A DNA stretch of 64,000 bases, taken from the NCBI RefSeq assembly GCF_014203235.1, contig NZ_JACHIN010000006.1:1-64000 (forward strand). The letters are read 5' to 3'. Position 1 is the first letter of the stretch. The number at the start of each line of letters is the position of its first letter. This document shows positions 49,990 through 59,600 of this stretch, piece after piece. Under the pieces are notes generated by a model that saw only the letters and a program-made list of their open reading frames with translations, was not told the origin of the DNA and did no database searches. The translations under genes and the position numbers were made by a program. The stretch comes from Nonomuraea endophytica (lineage in GTDB: Bacteria; Actinomycetota; Actinomycetes; Streptosporangiales; Streptosporangiaceae).

Positions 49990-51240
49990 ATGACCACGAC
50001 CACCGGCTGGCGGCGCAACGTCGCCCTTTTCCTGACCGGGCAGACCGTTTCTCTGTTCGGCTCGATGATTGTGCAGTACGTCGTCATGTGGTGGGTGACG
50101 CTGCAGACCCAGTCCGGGCTGGCGGTCGCCCTCTACGCGGTGGCGGCGTTCCTGCCGCAGGGCGTGGTGTCGATCTTCGGCGGGGTGCTCGCGGACCGGA
50201 TGAACCGCCGCGTGCTCGTCATGGTCGCCGACGGCGGCATCGCCGCGGCGACGCTGGTGCTCGCGATGTTGATGGCCAACGGCGTGACCGACCTGTGGAT
50301 CGTCCTGCTGGCGGTGGCGGTGCGCTCGGTGGGAGCCGGAGTGCAGACGCCCGCGGTGCAGGCGATGATCCCGCAGATCGTGCCCAGTGAGCACCTGATG
50401 CGCGTCAACGGGATCTTCCAGACGATCCACTCGGCGATGGCGCTGCTCGCGCCCGCCGCCGCCGGAGCGATCTTCGCCGCGTTCGGCGTCGTCCCGGTCT
50501 TCTTCCTGGACGTCGTCACCGCGGTCATCGGCATCGGGCTGCTCGCCATGGTCGCCGTCCCGACGCTGGAGCGGGTGACCGAGTCGACCGCCTCTTACCG
50601 GCAGGACCTGGTCGAGGGCATGCGCTACATCAAGAGCCAGCCGGTCGTGCGCTGGCTGCTCGTCGTGTACGCGACGATCTTCCTGCTCACCGTGGCGCCC
50701 ACGTTCATGACGCCGCTGATGGTCGCGCGCAGCTTCGGCCGCGAGGAGTGGATGCTGGCCGTCCTGGAGGTCGCCTTCAGCGTGGGCATGCTGCTCGGCG
50801 GCGTCCTGATGTCCACGGTGCTGGCCAAGCGCAGCCCGGTGGGGCTGATCCTGACCGCCGTCTACGGTTTCGGGCTGGCGACCATCGCGCTCGGGCTGAG
50901 CACCAACCTCTGGGTGTTCTACGGGTTCATGTTCGTGATCGGGCTGCTGGTGCCGCCGTTCTCGACGCCGTTCATGACCTTGATCCAGGAGACCGTCGAA
51001 CCCGGCATGCAGGGGCGCGTGTTCAGCTACGTCACGATCGTGATGGCCCTGGCCACGCCCATCGGCACCGTGGTCTTCGGGCCGCTGGCCGACGTGGTCA
51101 GCGTGGAGATCCTGCTGATCGCCGCGGGCGTGGCTGCGGTCATCGCGATCGCGTTCGCCGCCCGGCTGCCGTCCGGCCGCGCCACCATGGCCGCCGCGCG
51201 GAAACTGGGCACCGAGCCGGTCGCCGAGTCCGTACCCTGA
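49990..51240 (+). CDS. MFS exporter (MFS_3/EntS-like, 12 TM)
   Basis: 416 residues with GAGGAAGA upstream. NVALFLTGQTVSLFGSMIVQYVVMWW (TM1-2) and GGVLADRMNRRVLVMVAD (motif A) are typical of the MFS_3 group that exports enterobactin, macrolides and tetracyclines. PAVQAMIPQIVPSEHLMRVNGIFQTIHS is the conserved TM4-5 segment. Followed after 6 nt by an M20 peptidase in the same direction. Confidence 0.9.
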   Translation: MTTTTGWRRNVALFLTGQTVSLFGSMIVQYVVMWWVTLQTQSGLAVALYAVAAFLPQGVVSIFGGVLADRMNRRVLVMVADGGIAAATLVLAMLMANGVTDLWIVLLAVAVRSVGAGVQTPAVQAMIPQIVPSEHLMRVNGIFQTIHSAMALLAPAAAGAIFAAFGVVPVFFLDVVTAVIGIGLLAMVAVPTLERVTESTASYRQDLVEGMRYIKSQPVVRWLLVVYATIFLLTVAPTFMTPLMVARSFGREEWMLAVLEVAFSVGMLLGGVLMSTVLAKRSPVGLILTAVYGFGLATIALGLSTNLWVFYGFMFVIGLLVPPFSTPFMTLIQETVEPGMQGRVFSYVTIVMALATPIGTVVFGPLADVVSVEILLIAAGVAAVIAIAFAARLPSGRATMAAARKLGTEPVAESVP

Positions 51241-51246
51241 TCACTC

Positions 51247-52371
51247 ATGGACCCCGCAAGCGTTCTGGAGCGGTTGATCGCGCTTGACTCCGTCAATCCG
51301 GACCTGGTGCCGGGCGGGGCGGGAGAGAGCGCCGTCGCCGCATTCTGCGGCGAGTGGCTGGCCGCTCGCGGCTTCGAGGTCCACCGGCTGGAAGAGCGTC
51401 CCGGCCGGCCGTCGCTCGTGGCCGTCGCCCGGGGCACCGGCGGCGGCCGGTCGCTCATGCTCAACGGCCACCTCGACACCGTGGGCACGGCCGGCTACGA
51501 CGGCGACCCCCTCGGCCCGCGTGTCCACGACGGCAAGATGTTCGGCAGGGGCGCGTTCGACATGAAGAGCGGCATCGCGGCCATGATGGTCGCCGCCGCC
51601 CGCGCCCGCGACCGCAGGCCACGCGGCGACGTCATCCTCGCCTGCGTCGCCGACGAGGAGCACGGCAGCTTCGGCACCGAGGAGGTGCTGAGGTCCTTCA
51701 CCGCCGACTCGGCGATCGTCACCGAGCCGAGCCACCTTGAGGTGACCCTGGCTCACAAGGGATTCGCCTGGTTCGACGTGGTCATCGAGGGCCGCGCGGC
51801 CCACGGCTCGCGGCCCGACCTCGGCGTCGACGCCATCGCCAAGGCCGGCCACTTCCTGGTCGCGCTGGAGAAACTCGGCACGCGGCTGGCGCGGAGCCCG
51901 GCCCACCCGCTCCTCGGGGCCGGGACCGTCCACGCGTCCGTCATCCACGGCGGCCGCGAGCCCTCCACCTACCCGGCCGAATGCCGCATCACGGTGGAGC
52001 GGCGCACCGTCCCCGGCGAGGACCCGCGGGCGGAGCTGACCGCCCTGCTGGACCACCTCGCCGCCACCGTGCCCGCCTTCCGCTACCGGCTGGAGCCCGG
52101 ACTGCGCCGCGATCCGTTCGAGGCGGACCCGGAGGCGGAGGTGGTCCGCGCGGTGACCCGCCACGCGCGAGCGGTCCTGGGCCGTCCGCCCGCGGTCCGC
52201 GCCGAACCCTTCTGGACCGACGCCTCCCTCCTGGACCGCGCCGGCATCCCCTGCCTGCTGTTCGGCGTCGACGGCGGGGGCGCGCACGCGGACGTCGAGT
52301 GGGTGGACCTCGCCTCCCTGGACCACCTCACCGACGTCCTCACCCGCGTCATCGCCGACTTCTGCGCCTGA
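51247..52371 (+). CDS. M20-family metallopeptidase (ArgE/DapE/acetylornithine deacetylase-like)
   Basis: 374 residues. LMLNGHLDTVGTAGYDGDP has the first metal ligand and the catalytic Asp, GRGAFDMKSGIAAMMVAA the bridging Asp, VADEEHGSFGTEEV the general-base Glu pair, and HADVEWVDLASL the last His ligand; TEPSHLEVTLAHKGFAWFDV marks the lid domain. It hydrolyses an N-acyl or peptide bond on an amino acid. It sits 6 nt after the MFS exporter. It could act on the exported compound, but a metabolic role is equally possible. Confidence 0.9.
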   Translation: MDPASVLERLIALDSVNPDLVPGGAGESAVAAFCGEWLAARGFEVHRLEERPGRPSLVAVARGTGGGRSLMLNGHLDTVGTAGYDGDPLGPRVHDGKMFGRGAFDMKSGIAAMMVAAARARDRRPRGDVILACVADEEHGSFGTEEVLRSFTADSAIVTEPSHLEVTLAHKGFAWFDVVIEGRAAHGSRPDLGVDAIAKAGHFLVALEKLGTRLARSPAHPLLGAGTVHASVIHGGREPSTYPAECRITVERRTVPGEDPRAELTALLDHLAATVPAFRYRLEPGLRRDPFEADPEAEVVRAVTRHARAVLGRPPAVRAEPFWTDASLLDRAGIPCLLFGVDGGGAHADVEWVDLASLDHLTDVLTRVIADFCA

Positions 52372-52377
52372 GGCGAC

Positions 52378-53166
52378 TCACTCGGGCATAGGGGCGTCCA
52401 GGAAGGTCAGCACGACCTGACGGACCACGTCGGTGTGGCCGAGCCCGTTGAAGTGGGTCGTGCCGGGGAAGACCGCGAGCTGTGAAGCGGGCACACCGGT
52501 GAAGTCGCCGTTGACGTCGCCACCGCGCAGCCGTAGGAACTCCACGGCGTGGTCGAGCTTGACGGCGTCGCAGTCGCCCACGGTGAGCAGGGTGGGGGCG
52601 GCGATGGCGCGGACCTCGTCGTCCGACCAGCCGGCGAAGCCGGGGTCGAAGGCGCCGAGCTTGTCCAGCAGGATCTGCAGCCGCTCCGGGTGCGGTGACT
52701 TGGCGAGATAGTCCTGCTCCATGGGGGTGCCGGCGATCATGTCGACGGTCATCTCGCCCACGGCGTCGGTGTTCTCGGAACGGTCCCCGCGCGGATGGAA
52801 CGACACCGACGAGATGACCGCCTTGCGGACCAGCTCCGGATTGCGGATCGCCAGGTGCAGCGCGACGGCGCCGCCGACGCTGAAGCCGAAGACGTCCACC
52901 TGGGGCACGTTCAGGTGGCCCAGCAGGCCGACCACGTCGGAAGCCAGGCCGGCGACGGTCAGCGGCCGGTCGATGTCGTTGGTGCGCCCATGCGCCTGGA
53001 AGTCGGCGGCGATCACCTGGCGGGTCGCGGCCAGGCCCGGGAGCAGCGGGCCGAACTGCAGGTCGATGTTGAACAGGCCGCCGTGCAGCAGGAGCAACGG
53101 CGTCCCGCCGGAACCGTGGATCTCGTAGTACATCCGCAAGCCGTTCACCGGCGCGTACCCCGTCAT
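52378..53166 (-). CDS. Alpha/beta hydrolase
   Basis: 262 residues from ATG 53166, with GGAG nearby. LLLLHGGLFN (oxyanion), nucleophile GFSVGGAVALHLA (Ser around 95), acidic position around GDCDAVKLDHAVEFL, and catalytic His in PGTTHFNGLG. The plan is that of peroxidase/esterase-like cytoplasmic hydrolases. Divergent from prolyl-tRNA synthetase. Substrate unknown. Confidence 0.88.
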   Translation of the reverse strand: MTGYAPVNGLRMYYEIHGSGGTPLLLLHGGLFNIDLQFGPLLPGLAATRQVIAADFQAHGRTNDIDRPLTVAGLASDVVGLLGHLNVPQVDVFGFSVGGAVALHLAIRNPELVRKAVISSVSFHPRGDRSENTDAVGEMTVDMIAGTPMEQDYLAKSPHPERLQILLDKLGAFDPGFAGWSDDEVRAIAAPTLLTVGDCDAVKLDHAVEFLRLRGGDVNGDFTGVPASQLAVFPGTTHFNGLGHTDVVRQVVLTFLDAPMPE

Positions 53167-53264
53167 GATGTCCTCTCCTACGGCGAAAGTGACTACCCAC
53201 CGTACGGCAGCGCCCGGGAAAAACCAGATGACCGGGGCACCCCACCCCTCGCTAACCTCCCTGC

Positions 53265-54698
53265 ATGGGACGTGATGAACGCGGTGTGACACCTCAGAGC
53301 GAGGACTTCTCTGCCTGGTACAACGAACTGGTCGCCAAGGCCCAGCTCGTCGACCGGGGACCGGCGAAGGGCACCATGGTCATCCGACCGTACGGCTACC
53401 GCCTGTGGGAGCTTCTCCAGGCCGAGCTGGACCAGCGGATCAAGGACACCGGCCACGAGAACGCGTACTTCCCGCTGCTGATCCCCGAGAGCTACCTGCA
53501 GCGCGAGGCCCAGCACGTCGAGGGCTTCGCGCCCGAGCTCGCGGTCGTCACGCACGCGGGCGGCAAGGAGCTGGAAGAGCCGCTGGTCGTCCGGCCCACC
53601 TCGGAGACGATCATCGGCGAGATGATGGCCAAGTGGGTCTCCTCCCACCGCGACCTGCCCTTGCTGCTCAACCAGTGGGCGAACGTCGTGCGCTGGGAGC
53701 TGCGGCCCCGGATGTTCCTGCGCACGACGGAGTTCCTGTGGCAGGAGGGCCACACCGCGCACGCCGACGAGGCCGGTGCGATGCGGGAGACGATGCTGGC
53801 CCTCGGCCTCTACACCGAGGTCTGCCGCGACATCGCGGCGCTGCCCGTGGTGCCCGGTGAGAAGACCCCCGGGGAGCGGTTCGCGGGCGCGGTGCGCACG
53901 TTCACCGTCGAGGCCATGATGCGCGACGGCAAGGCGCTTCAGTCCGGCACCTCCCACTACATGGGGACGAACTTCGCCGACGCCTTCGAGATCCAATACA
54001 CCTCGCAGGCCGGGCGGCTCGAACGGTGCCACACCACCTCGTGGGGCATGACCACGCGGATGATCGGCGCCGTCGTCATGACCCACGGCGACGACAAGGG
54101 ATTGGTGCTGCCGCCTCGGCTGGCGCCGTACCAGGTGGTGATCGTCCCGATCGGCCGCGGCGAGGAGGTCCCGGCGGCGGCCCGCGAGCTGGCGGGCAGG
54201 CTGAAGGCGGCCGGTGTCCGCGTGCACGTCGACGACCGCGACCATCTCTCGCCCGGCTACCGGTTCAACGACTGGGAGCTGCGCGGCGCCCCCGTCCGGC
54301 TCGAACTCGGCCCGCGTGACCTGGAGTCCGGCACCGTGGTCATGGCCATGCGGCTGGGCCAGGAGGGCAAGCGGACGATCCCGCTCGGCTCCGTCGCCGA
54401 GATCATGCCCGGCGTGCTCGCCGACTTCCAGGCCTTCCTCCTGCGCCGGGCCACCGAGTTCCGCGAGGCCCGCACCCGCACCGCCGACACCTGGCAGGCG
54501 TTCGCCGACGGCGTCACCTCGGGCTGGGCCTCGGCCCCGCACTGCGGCCGCGCCGTCTGCGAGGACGACATCAAGGCCGAGACCGCCGCCACGCCGCGGT
54601 GCGTCCCGCTCGACGCGCCGCCCTCGGGCGGCGTCTGCGTCCGCTGCGGTCAGCCCGGCGCGTACGGCAAGCGCGTGCTGTTCGGCCGCTCCTACTGA
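53265..54698 (+). CDS. proS: Prolyl-tRNA synthetase, ProS type 3 (archaeal/eukaryotic-like)
   Basis: 477 residues. Class II core: GTMVIRPYGYRLWELLQ, motif 2 with TEFLWQEGHTAHADEAGA, motif 3 LVLPPRLAPYQVVIVPIG. The enzyme joins proline to tRNA-Pro. The short form without the editing insertion and with a C-terminal cysteine cluster (HCGRAVCEDD, CVRCGQPGA) that can bind zinc matches ProS3 rather than the longer E. coli type. Actinobacteria often carry this form. The extra GTG start, VTPQSEDFSAWY, 7 residues in, is also possible. Confidence 0.93.
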   Translation: MGRDERGVTPQSEDFSAWYNELVAKAQLVDRGPAKGTMVIRPYGYRLWELLQAELDQRIKDTGHENAYFPLLIPESYLQREAQHVEGFAPELAVVTHAGGKELEEPLVVRPTSETIIGEMMAKWVSSHRDLPLLLNQWANVVRWELRPRMFLRTTEFLWQEGHTAHADEAGAMRETMLALGLYTEVCRDIAALPVVPGEKTPGERFAGAVRTFTVEAMMRDGKALQSGTSHYMGTNFADAFEIQYTSQAGRLERCHTTSWGMTTRMIGAVVMTHGDDKGLVLPPRLAPYQVVIVPIGRGEEVPAAARELAGRLKAAGVRVHVDDRDHLSPGYRFNDWELRGAPVRLELGPRDLESGTVVMAMRLGQEGKRTIPLGSVAEIMPGVLADFQAFLLRRATEFREARTRTADTWQAFADGVTSGWASAPHCGRAVCEDDIKAETAATPRCVPLDAPPSGGVCVRCGQPGAYGKRVLFGRSY

Positions 54699-54701
54699 CC
54701 C

Positions 54702-55574
54702 TCACGACGACCAGTTCCGGCCTTCGGCCAGAAGATGATCCCGTACGGCGGCCGCCGCCGGATGCGTCACCCCAGCCCGAGACGCCAGGAAGATGGTGTT
54801 GAGCGGCGCGATCTCGGGTTCGAGGAGGGTGACCAGCCGGCCGGCCGCCAGTTCCCCCGCGCACAGGTATCGGGGCAGCACGCTCACCCCGGCCCCCGCC
54901 ACCACGGCCGCCATCACGCCGCGCAGATCGGGCACGACCACGGCCGGTGAGCGCCCCAGCCGGGTCCCGAACACACTGCGCCAGTAACGGCGCAGGATCG
55001 GCAGGTTCTCCGCGTAGGCCACCAGCGGGGCCTCGTCCACCGCGTCCGGCGCCCACGAGGGCGCGGCGACCAGCACGAACTCCTCGTCGCACAGCGCCTC
55101 CACCCGCAGCCCGCCCCTGCGCGGCCTGACGCTGGACACGACCAGGTCCAGCCCGCCGTCGGCCAGGGTGGCCAGCAGCCCGTCCGGCAGCCCGAGCGTG
55201 ACCCGCAGTTGCAGACCGCCGGTCACCATCACGGCCAGCGCGGGCAACACCCGCTCGCACATCAGCTCCGCGGGCCCGCCCAGGTGCACCGCCCGCCCGA
55301 ACGCCGCGGCGGGGCCGCTCAGGTCGCCCATCACCAGTTCTTCCAGCGAGTCGAGCGGCGCCGCGATCCGCCGGGCGAGCTGGTCGGCCGAGGCCGTGGC
55401 CGCCATCCCACGCGGCAGCCGTTCGAACAACGGCCGCTTCAGCGCCGTCTCCAGCGCCTTGACCTGCGCGGTCACCGACGGCTGTGAAAGGCCGAGCAGT
55501 TCGGCGGCGCGGGTGACCGAACCGGACCGGTAGACGGCCAGGAAGGTCCGCAGCAGGTCATACGAGATGGACAT
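54702..55574 (-). CDS. LysR-family transcriptional regulator
   Basis: 290 residues. HTH: LLRTFLAVYRSGSVTRAAELLGLSQPSVTAQVKALETAL. The substrate-binding domain follows (LQLRVTLGLPDGLLATLADGGLDLVVSS, then LVAYAENLPILRRYWR). It is divergent from a DJ-1/PfpI gene with a 14-bp palindrome directly upstream of its start. It is expected to regulate that gene. Confidence 0.9.
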   Translation of the reverse strand: MSISYDLLRTFLAVYRSGSVTRAAELLGLSQPSVTAQVKALETALKRPLFERLPRGMAATASADQLARRIAAPLDSLEELVMGDLSGPAAAFGRAVHLGGPAELMCERVLPALAVMVTGGLQLRVTLGLPDGLLATLADGGLDLVVSSVRPRRGGLRVEALCDEEFVLVAAPSWAPDAVDEAPLVAYAENLPILRRYWRSVFGTRLGRSPAVVVPDLRGVMAAVVAGAGVSVLPRYLCAGELAAGRLVTLLEPEIAPLNTIFLASRAGVTHPAAAAVRDHLLAEGRNWSS

Positions 55575-55588
55575 ATCAGAATTCTGAT
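55575..55588. promoter_or_regulatory. LysR operator palindrome
   Basis: ATCAGAATTCTGAT is a perfect 14-bp palindrome immediately upstream of the LysR start (55574). A half-site ATTCTGAT recurs at 55614-55621, nearer the divergent DJ-1 gene (ATG 55647). Palindrome plus distal half-site is the usual LysR regulatory-site/activation-site arrangement. Confidence 0.7.
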
Positions 55589-55646
55589 GCATACACGCGC
55601 TCTGTGCTATTGGATTCTGATGGCTTCCGCGGGCCATCATGGCCGC

Positions 55647-56315
<669 letters not shown>

Positions 56316-56360
56316 CACTCAAGCCGTGCGCGTCCGCTGCGGCGGGCGCACACTGGGCGG

Positions 56361-56650
56361 GTGATACGGGTCGAGGGCGTCGTCCAAGGGGTCGGGTTCC
56401 GGCCCTTCGTGTACGCGCTGGCCACCCGCCTCGGCCTGACCGGAAGGGTGGGCAACGACGCCGCCGGCGTGTTCGTCGAGGCGGACCTGGTCCTGGCCAA
56501 CACGATCACCTGATGCCGTACCTGGACTTCCCCCTCGCCACCTTCCAGACCCACCTGAGCCGCGTCAACGCCCACGCCCCCGTCCTGCCCCTGTCCGCTA
56601 CCCGCGGCGACGGCACCTCCGCCTGGTACGACTGGCTGCGCGCGCTCTGA
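56361..56650 (+). pseudogene. Relic joining hypF (acylphosphatase start) to hypB (C-terminal end)
   Basis: The 40 residues from GTG 56361 (VEGVVQGVGFRPFVYALA, then RVGNDAAGVFVE) are the acylphosphatase-like N-terminus of HypF. Without a break they continue with ADLVLANTIT, the NKxD-type region of HypB with the Lys changed, and stop at 56511. One base further on, another frame resumes LMPYLDFPLATFQTHLSR and PVLPLSATRGDGTSAWYDWL, the C-terminus of HypB, to 56650. A deletion plus a one-base frameshift thus wrecked a [NiFe]-hydrogenase maturation operon. Confidence 0.8.
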
Positions 56651-56663
56651 CAGACTGCACGCC

Positions 56664-59600
56664 ATGGCGAAGGTGACCGAGGCTGAGCTGCGGGCCGGCG
56701 TGCGGGTCGGCGTGCTCGGTTCGCTGGCGCTGGAGACCGCTGCGGGGCCGACGCCGGTCGGGGGCGCGCGGCTGCGGGCGCTGCTGGCCCGGCTGGCGCT
56801 GGCGGCCGGGCACGCGGTACGGCCGGCCGCGCTGATCGAGGACCTGTGGGACGAGACGCCACCGGAGGCTCCCCTGCACGCGCTGCAGACGCTGGTGTCG
56901 CGGCTACGGCGGCTGCTGGGCGACCCCGGGTTGCTGCCCTCGGGCCCGGACGGGTACCGGCTGGCCGTCGAACCGGACGCGGTCGACGCGCTCCGGTTCG
57001 AACGCCTGGCCCGCGAAGCACGCCGTACGCCCGCCGATGCCACGGTCATCTTGCGCGAAGCCCTGAGCCTGTGGCGCGGCCCCGCCCTGGCCGACGTGCG
57101 ATCGGCGCCATTCGCCGCCGCGGAGGCCGAACGGCTGGAACGCGCCAGACTGGCCGTCCTGGAAGACCGCATCGAAGCCGACCTGGCACTCGGCCCCGAC
57201 CTGCAGCTGGGGGCCGATCTTGACCGGGCGCCGAGTGCCGGTCTTGACCGGGCGCTGGGTGCCGATCTTGACCTGGTTGCCGAGCTTGAGGCGCTGACCG
57301 CCGCGCACCCGCTGCGCGAACGCCTGCACTCCCAGCTGATCCGGGCCCTGGCGCTGACGGGCCGTGGCGGTGAGGCGCTGGCCGCCTACGAGCGCATCCG
57401 CGCCCTGCTCGCGGAGAGTTTCGGCAGCGACCCCGGTCCCCACCTCCGGGAAGCCCACCTGGCGGTGCTGCGCGGCCAACCCCGCCGCCCTCCGGGCACC
57501 CCGGACCACCCGCCCGGCAACCTGGACCGCCCCTCCGGCAGCCCGGACCCCCTTCCGAGCAACCTGCACCGCCCGCCCGGCAGCTCGGACCGCCCTCCGG
57601 GCAACCTGGGCCGGCCACCCGGCAACCTGGACGTTCCGCTGACCAGCTTCGTCGGCCGCGACGATGACGTGCGCCGCGTGGCCGGGCTGCTCGGCCGGGT
57701 CCGGCTGGTCACGCTGACCGGTCCGGGCGGGTCGGGCAAGACGCGGCTGGCCAACACCGTCGGCAGGCGGCTCACGCCGAGGGGCGGGGTGTGGTTCATC
57801 CCGCTGGCCCCGGTGAGCGCCGACGACGTGCCCCGGGCGGTGCTCGACCGGCTGCGGGCACGCGAGGAGCCTGGTCCGGCGCGGCCCGTCGCCCCAGAGG
57901 AGATCGTGGACCGCCTTGCCGACAACCTCGCCGACGACGACGTGGTGCTGGTCCTGGACAACTGCGAGCACGTGATCGAGGCCGCCGCCACGCTCGCCGC
58001 CACCCTGCTCGGCCGATGCCCACGACTGCGGGTGGTGGCCACCAGCCGCGAACCCCTGCGGATCGACGGCGAGAACCTGCACCCGGTACTCCCACTGGAA
58101 CTGCCGGACCCGGGCTCGACCACCGCACAAGCTCGGGCCTGCGCGGCGGTCCGGCTGTTCGCCGACCGGGCCGCCGCGGTGCGCCCCGGCTTCACCCTGG
58201 ATGGCGACGCGCTGACGGCCGCGGTCGAGATCTGCCGCCGCCTGGACGGCCTGCCGCTGGCGATCGAACTGGCCGCCGCACGGCTGCGCGCCCTGCCGGT
58301 CGAGGCGGTCGCGGCCCGGCTGGACGACCGCTTCCGGCTGCTGAGCGGCGGCAGCCGTACCGCATTGCCGCGCCATCAGACCCTGAGTGCGGCGGTCGCG
58401 TGGAGCTGGGACCTGCTGGAGACCGACGAGCGGACCTTGCTGGAACGGCTGGCGGTCGTGCCCGGCACGTTCACCGAGGACGCGGCGGCGGCGATCGGCG
58501 GGACGGACGACGTCGGCGAGTTGCTGACGGCGCTGGTCGACAAGTCCCTGCTGCACCCGGCGGAGTCGGCCGACCCCCTGCGGCCGCGCTACCGCATGCT
58601 GGAAACCATCCGCGAGTACGGGCTGCGCCGACAGGAGCAGCCCGATGCCGTACGCGACCGCCATGCCCGCTTCTTCCTCCACCTGGCCGAGACCGCCGAC
58701 CCGTACCTGCGCACCGCCGACCAACTGCGCTGGCTGGCCCGCCTGGACGCCGAGCGCGACAACCTGGCGGCCGCGATCCGCTGGGCGGCCGAGTCCGGCG
58801 ACGCCGATCTCGCGGTACGGCTCGGCGTCGCGCTGAGCTGGTTCTGGTTCCTGCGCGATCATCCGCCGGAGTCACTGGACCTGCTCGGCCGGGTGCTCCA
58901 GGTTCGCGGCGCGAGCGATCCGGCGGCCCGCGCGCTGGTGGTCGCCGCCCATGCCCTCGCCACCACCGAGACCATCAGCCGTCCGGAGGAGAGCGAGGCG
59001 GCCTTCGCCCAGATCAGGACGGCGCTGGAGCTGGCCGCGCCCGGCGCCCACCCCGTCCTGGAGATGGCCGGGCTGGCTCTGGCCATCGGCTCGGATGCGA
59101 ACCTGCCGAACCCCTCAGACGGGCGGGTGGACCTCCCGGGCTCCTCGGGGGAGCGCGGGGAACTGCGGAGCCGGCCCGGTGAGCGGGTGGATCTGCCGGG
59201 CCGCTCGGGAGAGCGGGCGGATCTGTGGAGCCAGCCGGGTGAGCGGGCGAATCTACCGGCCCTGTCGGGTGAGCGGGTGGATCTGTGGGGCCGGTCGCTC
59301 ACGTTGCTGGTTCGCGGCGTGCTGACCATGAACGCCGGGCAGGCCGCCGATGCGGCGCAGTTGCTGTCGGAGGCGTTGACCGGGTTCGAGGGGGTCGGCG
59401 AGCGGTGGGGACTCGGGACCACGCTGAGCACCCTGAGCACGGCGTTGCGCCGGTCCGGCGACCCGGACGCCGCGCTGGGGATGGCCGAGCGGGCCGGCCG
59501 TTGCTTCCAGGAGCTTGGTATGGCCGAGCACACGATGGAGAGCGAGGTGGCCGCCGCGACGCATCTGGCCGAGGCCGGTGACGTGGAGGGCGGGCGGCGG

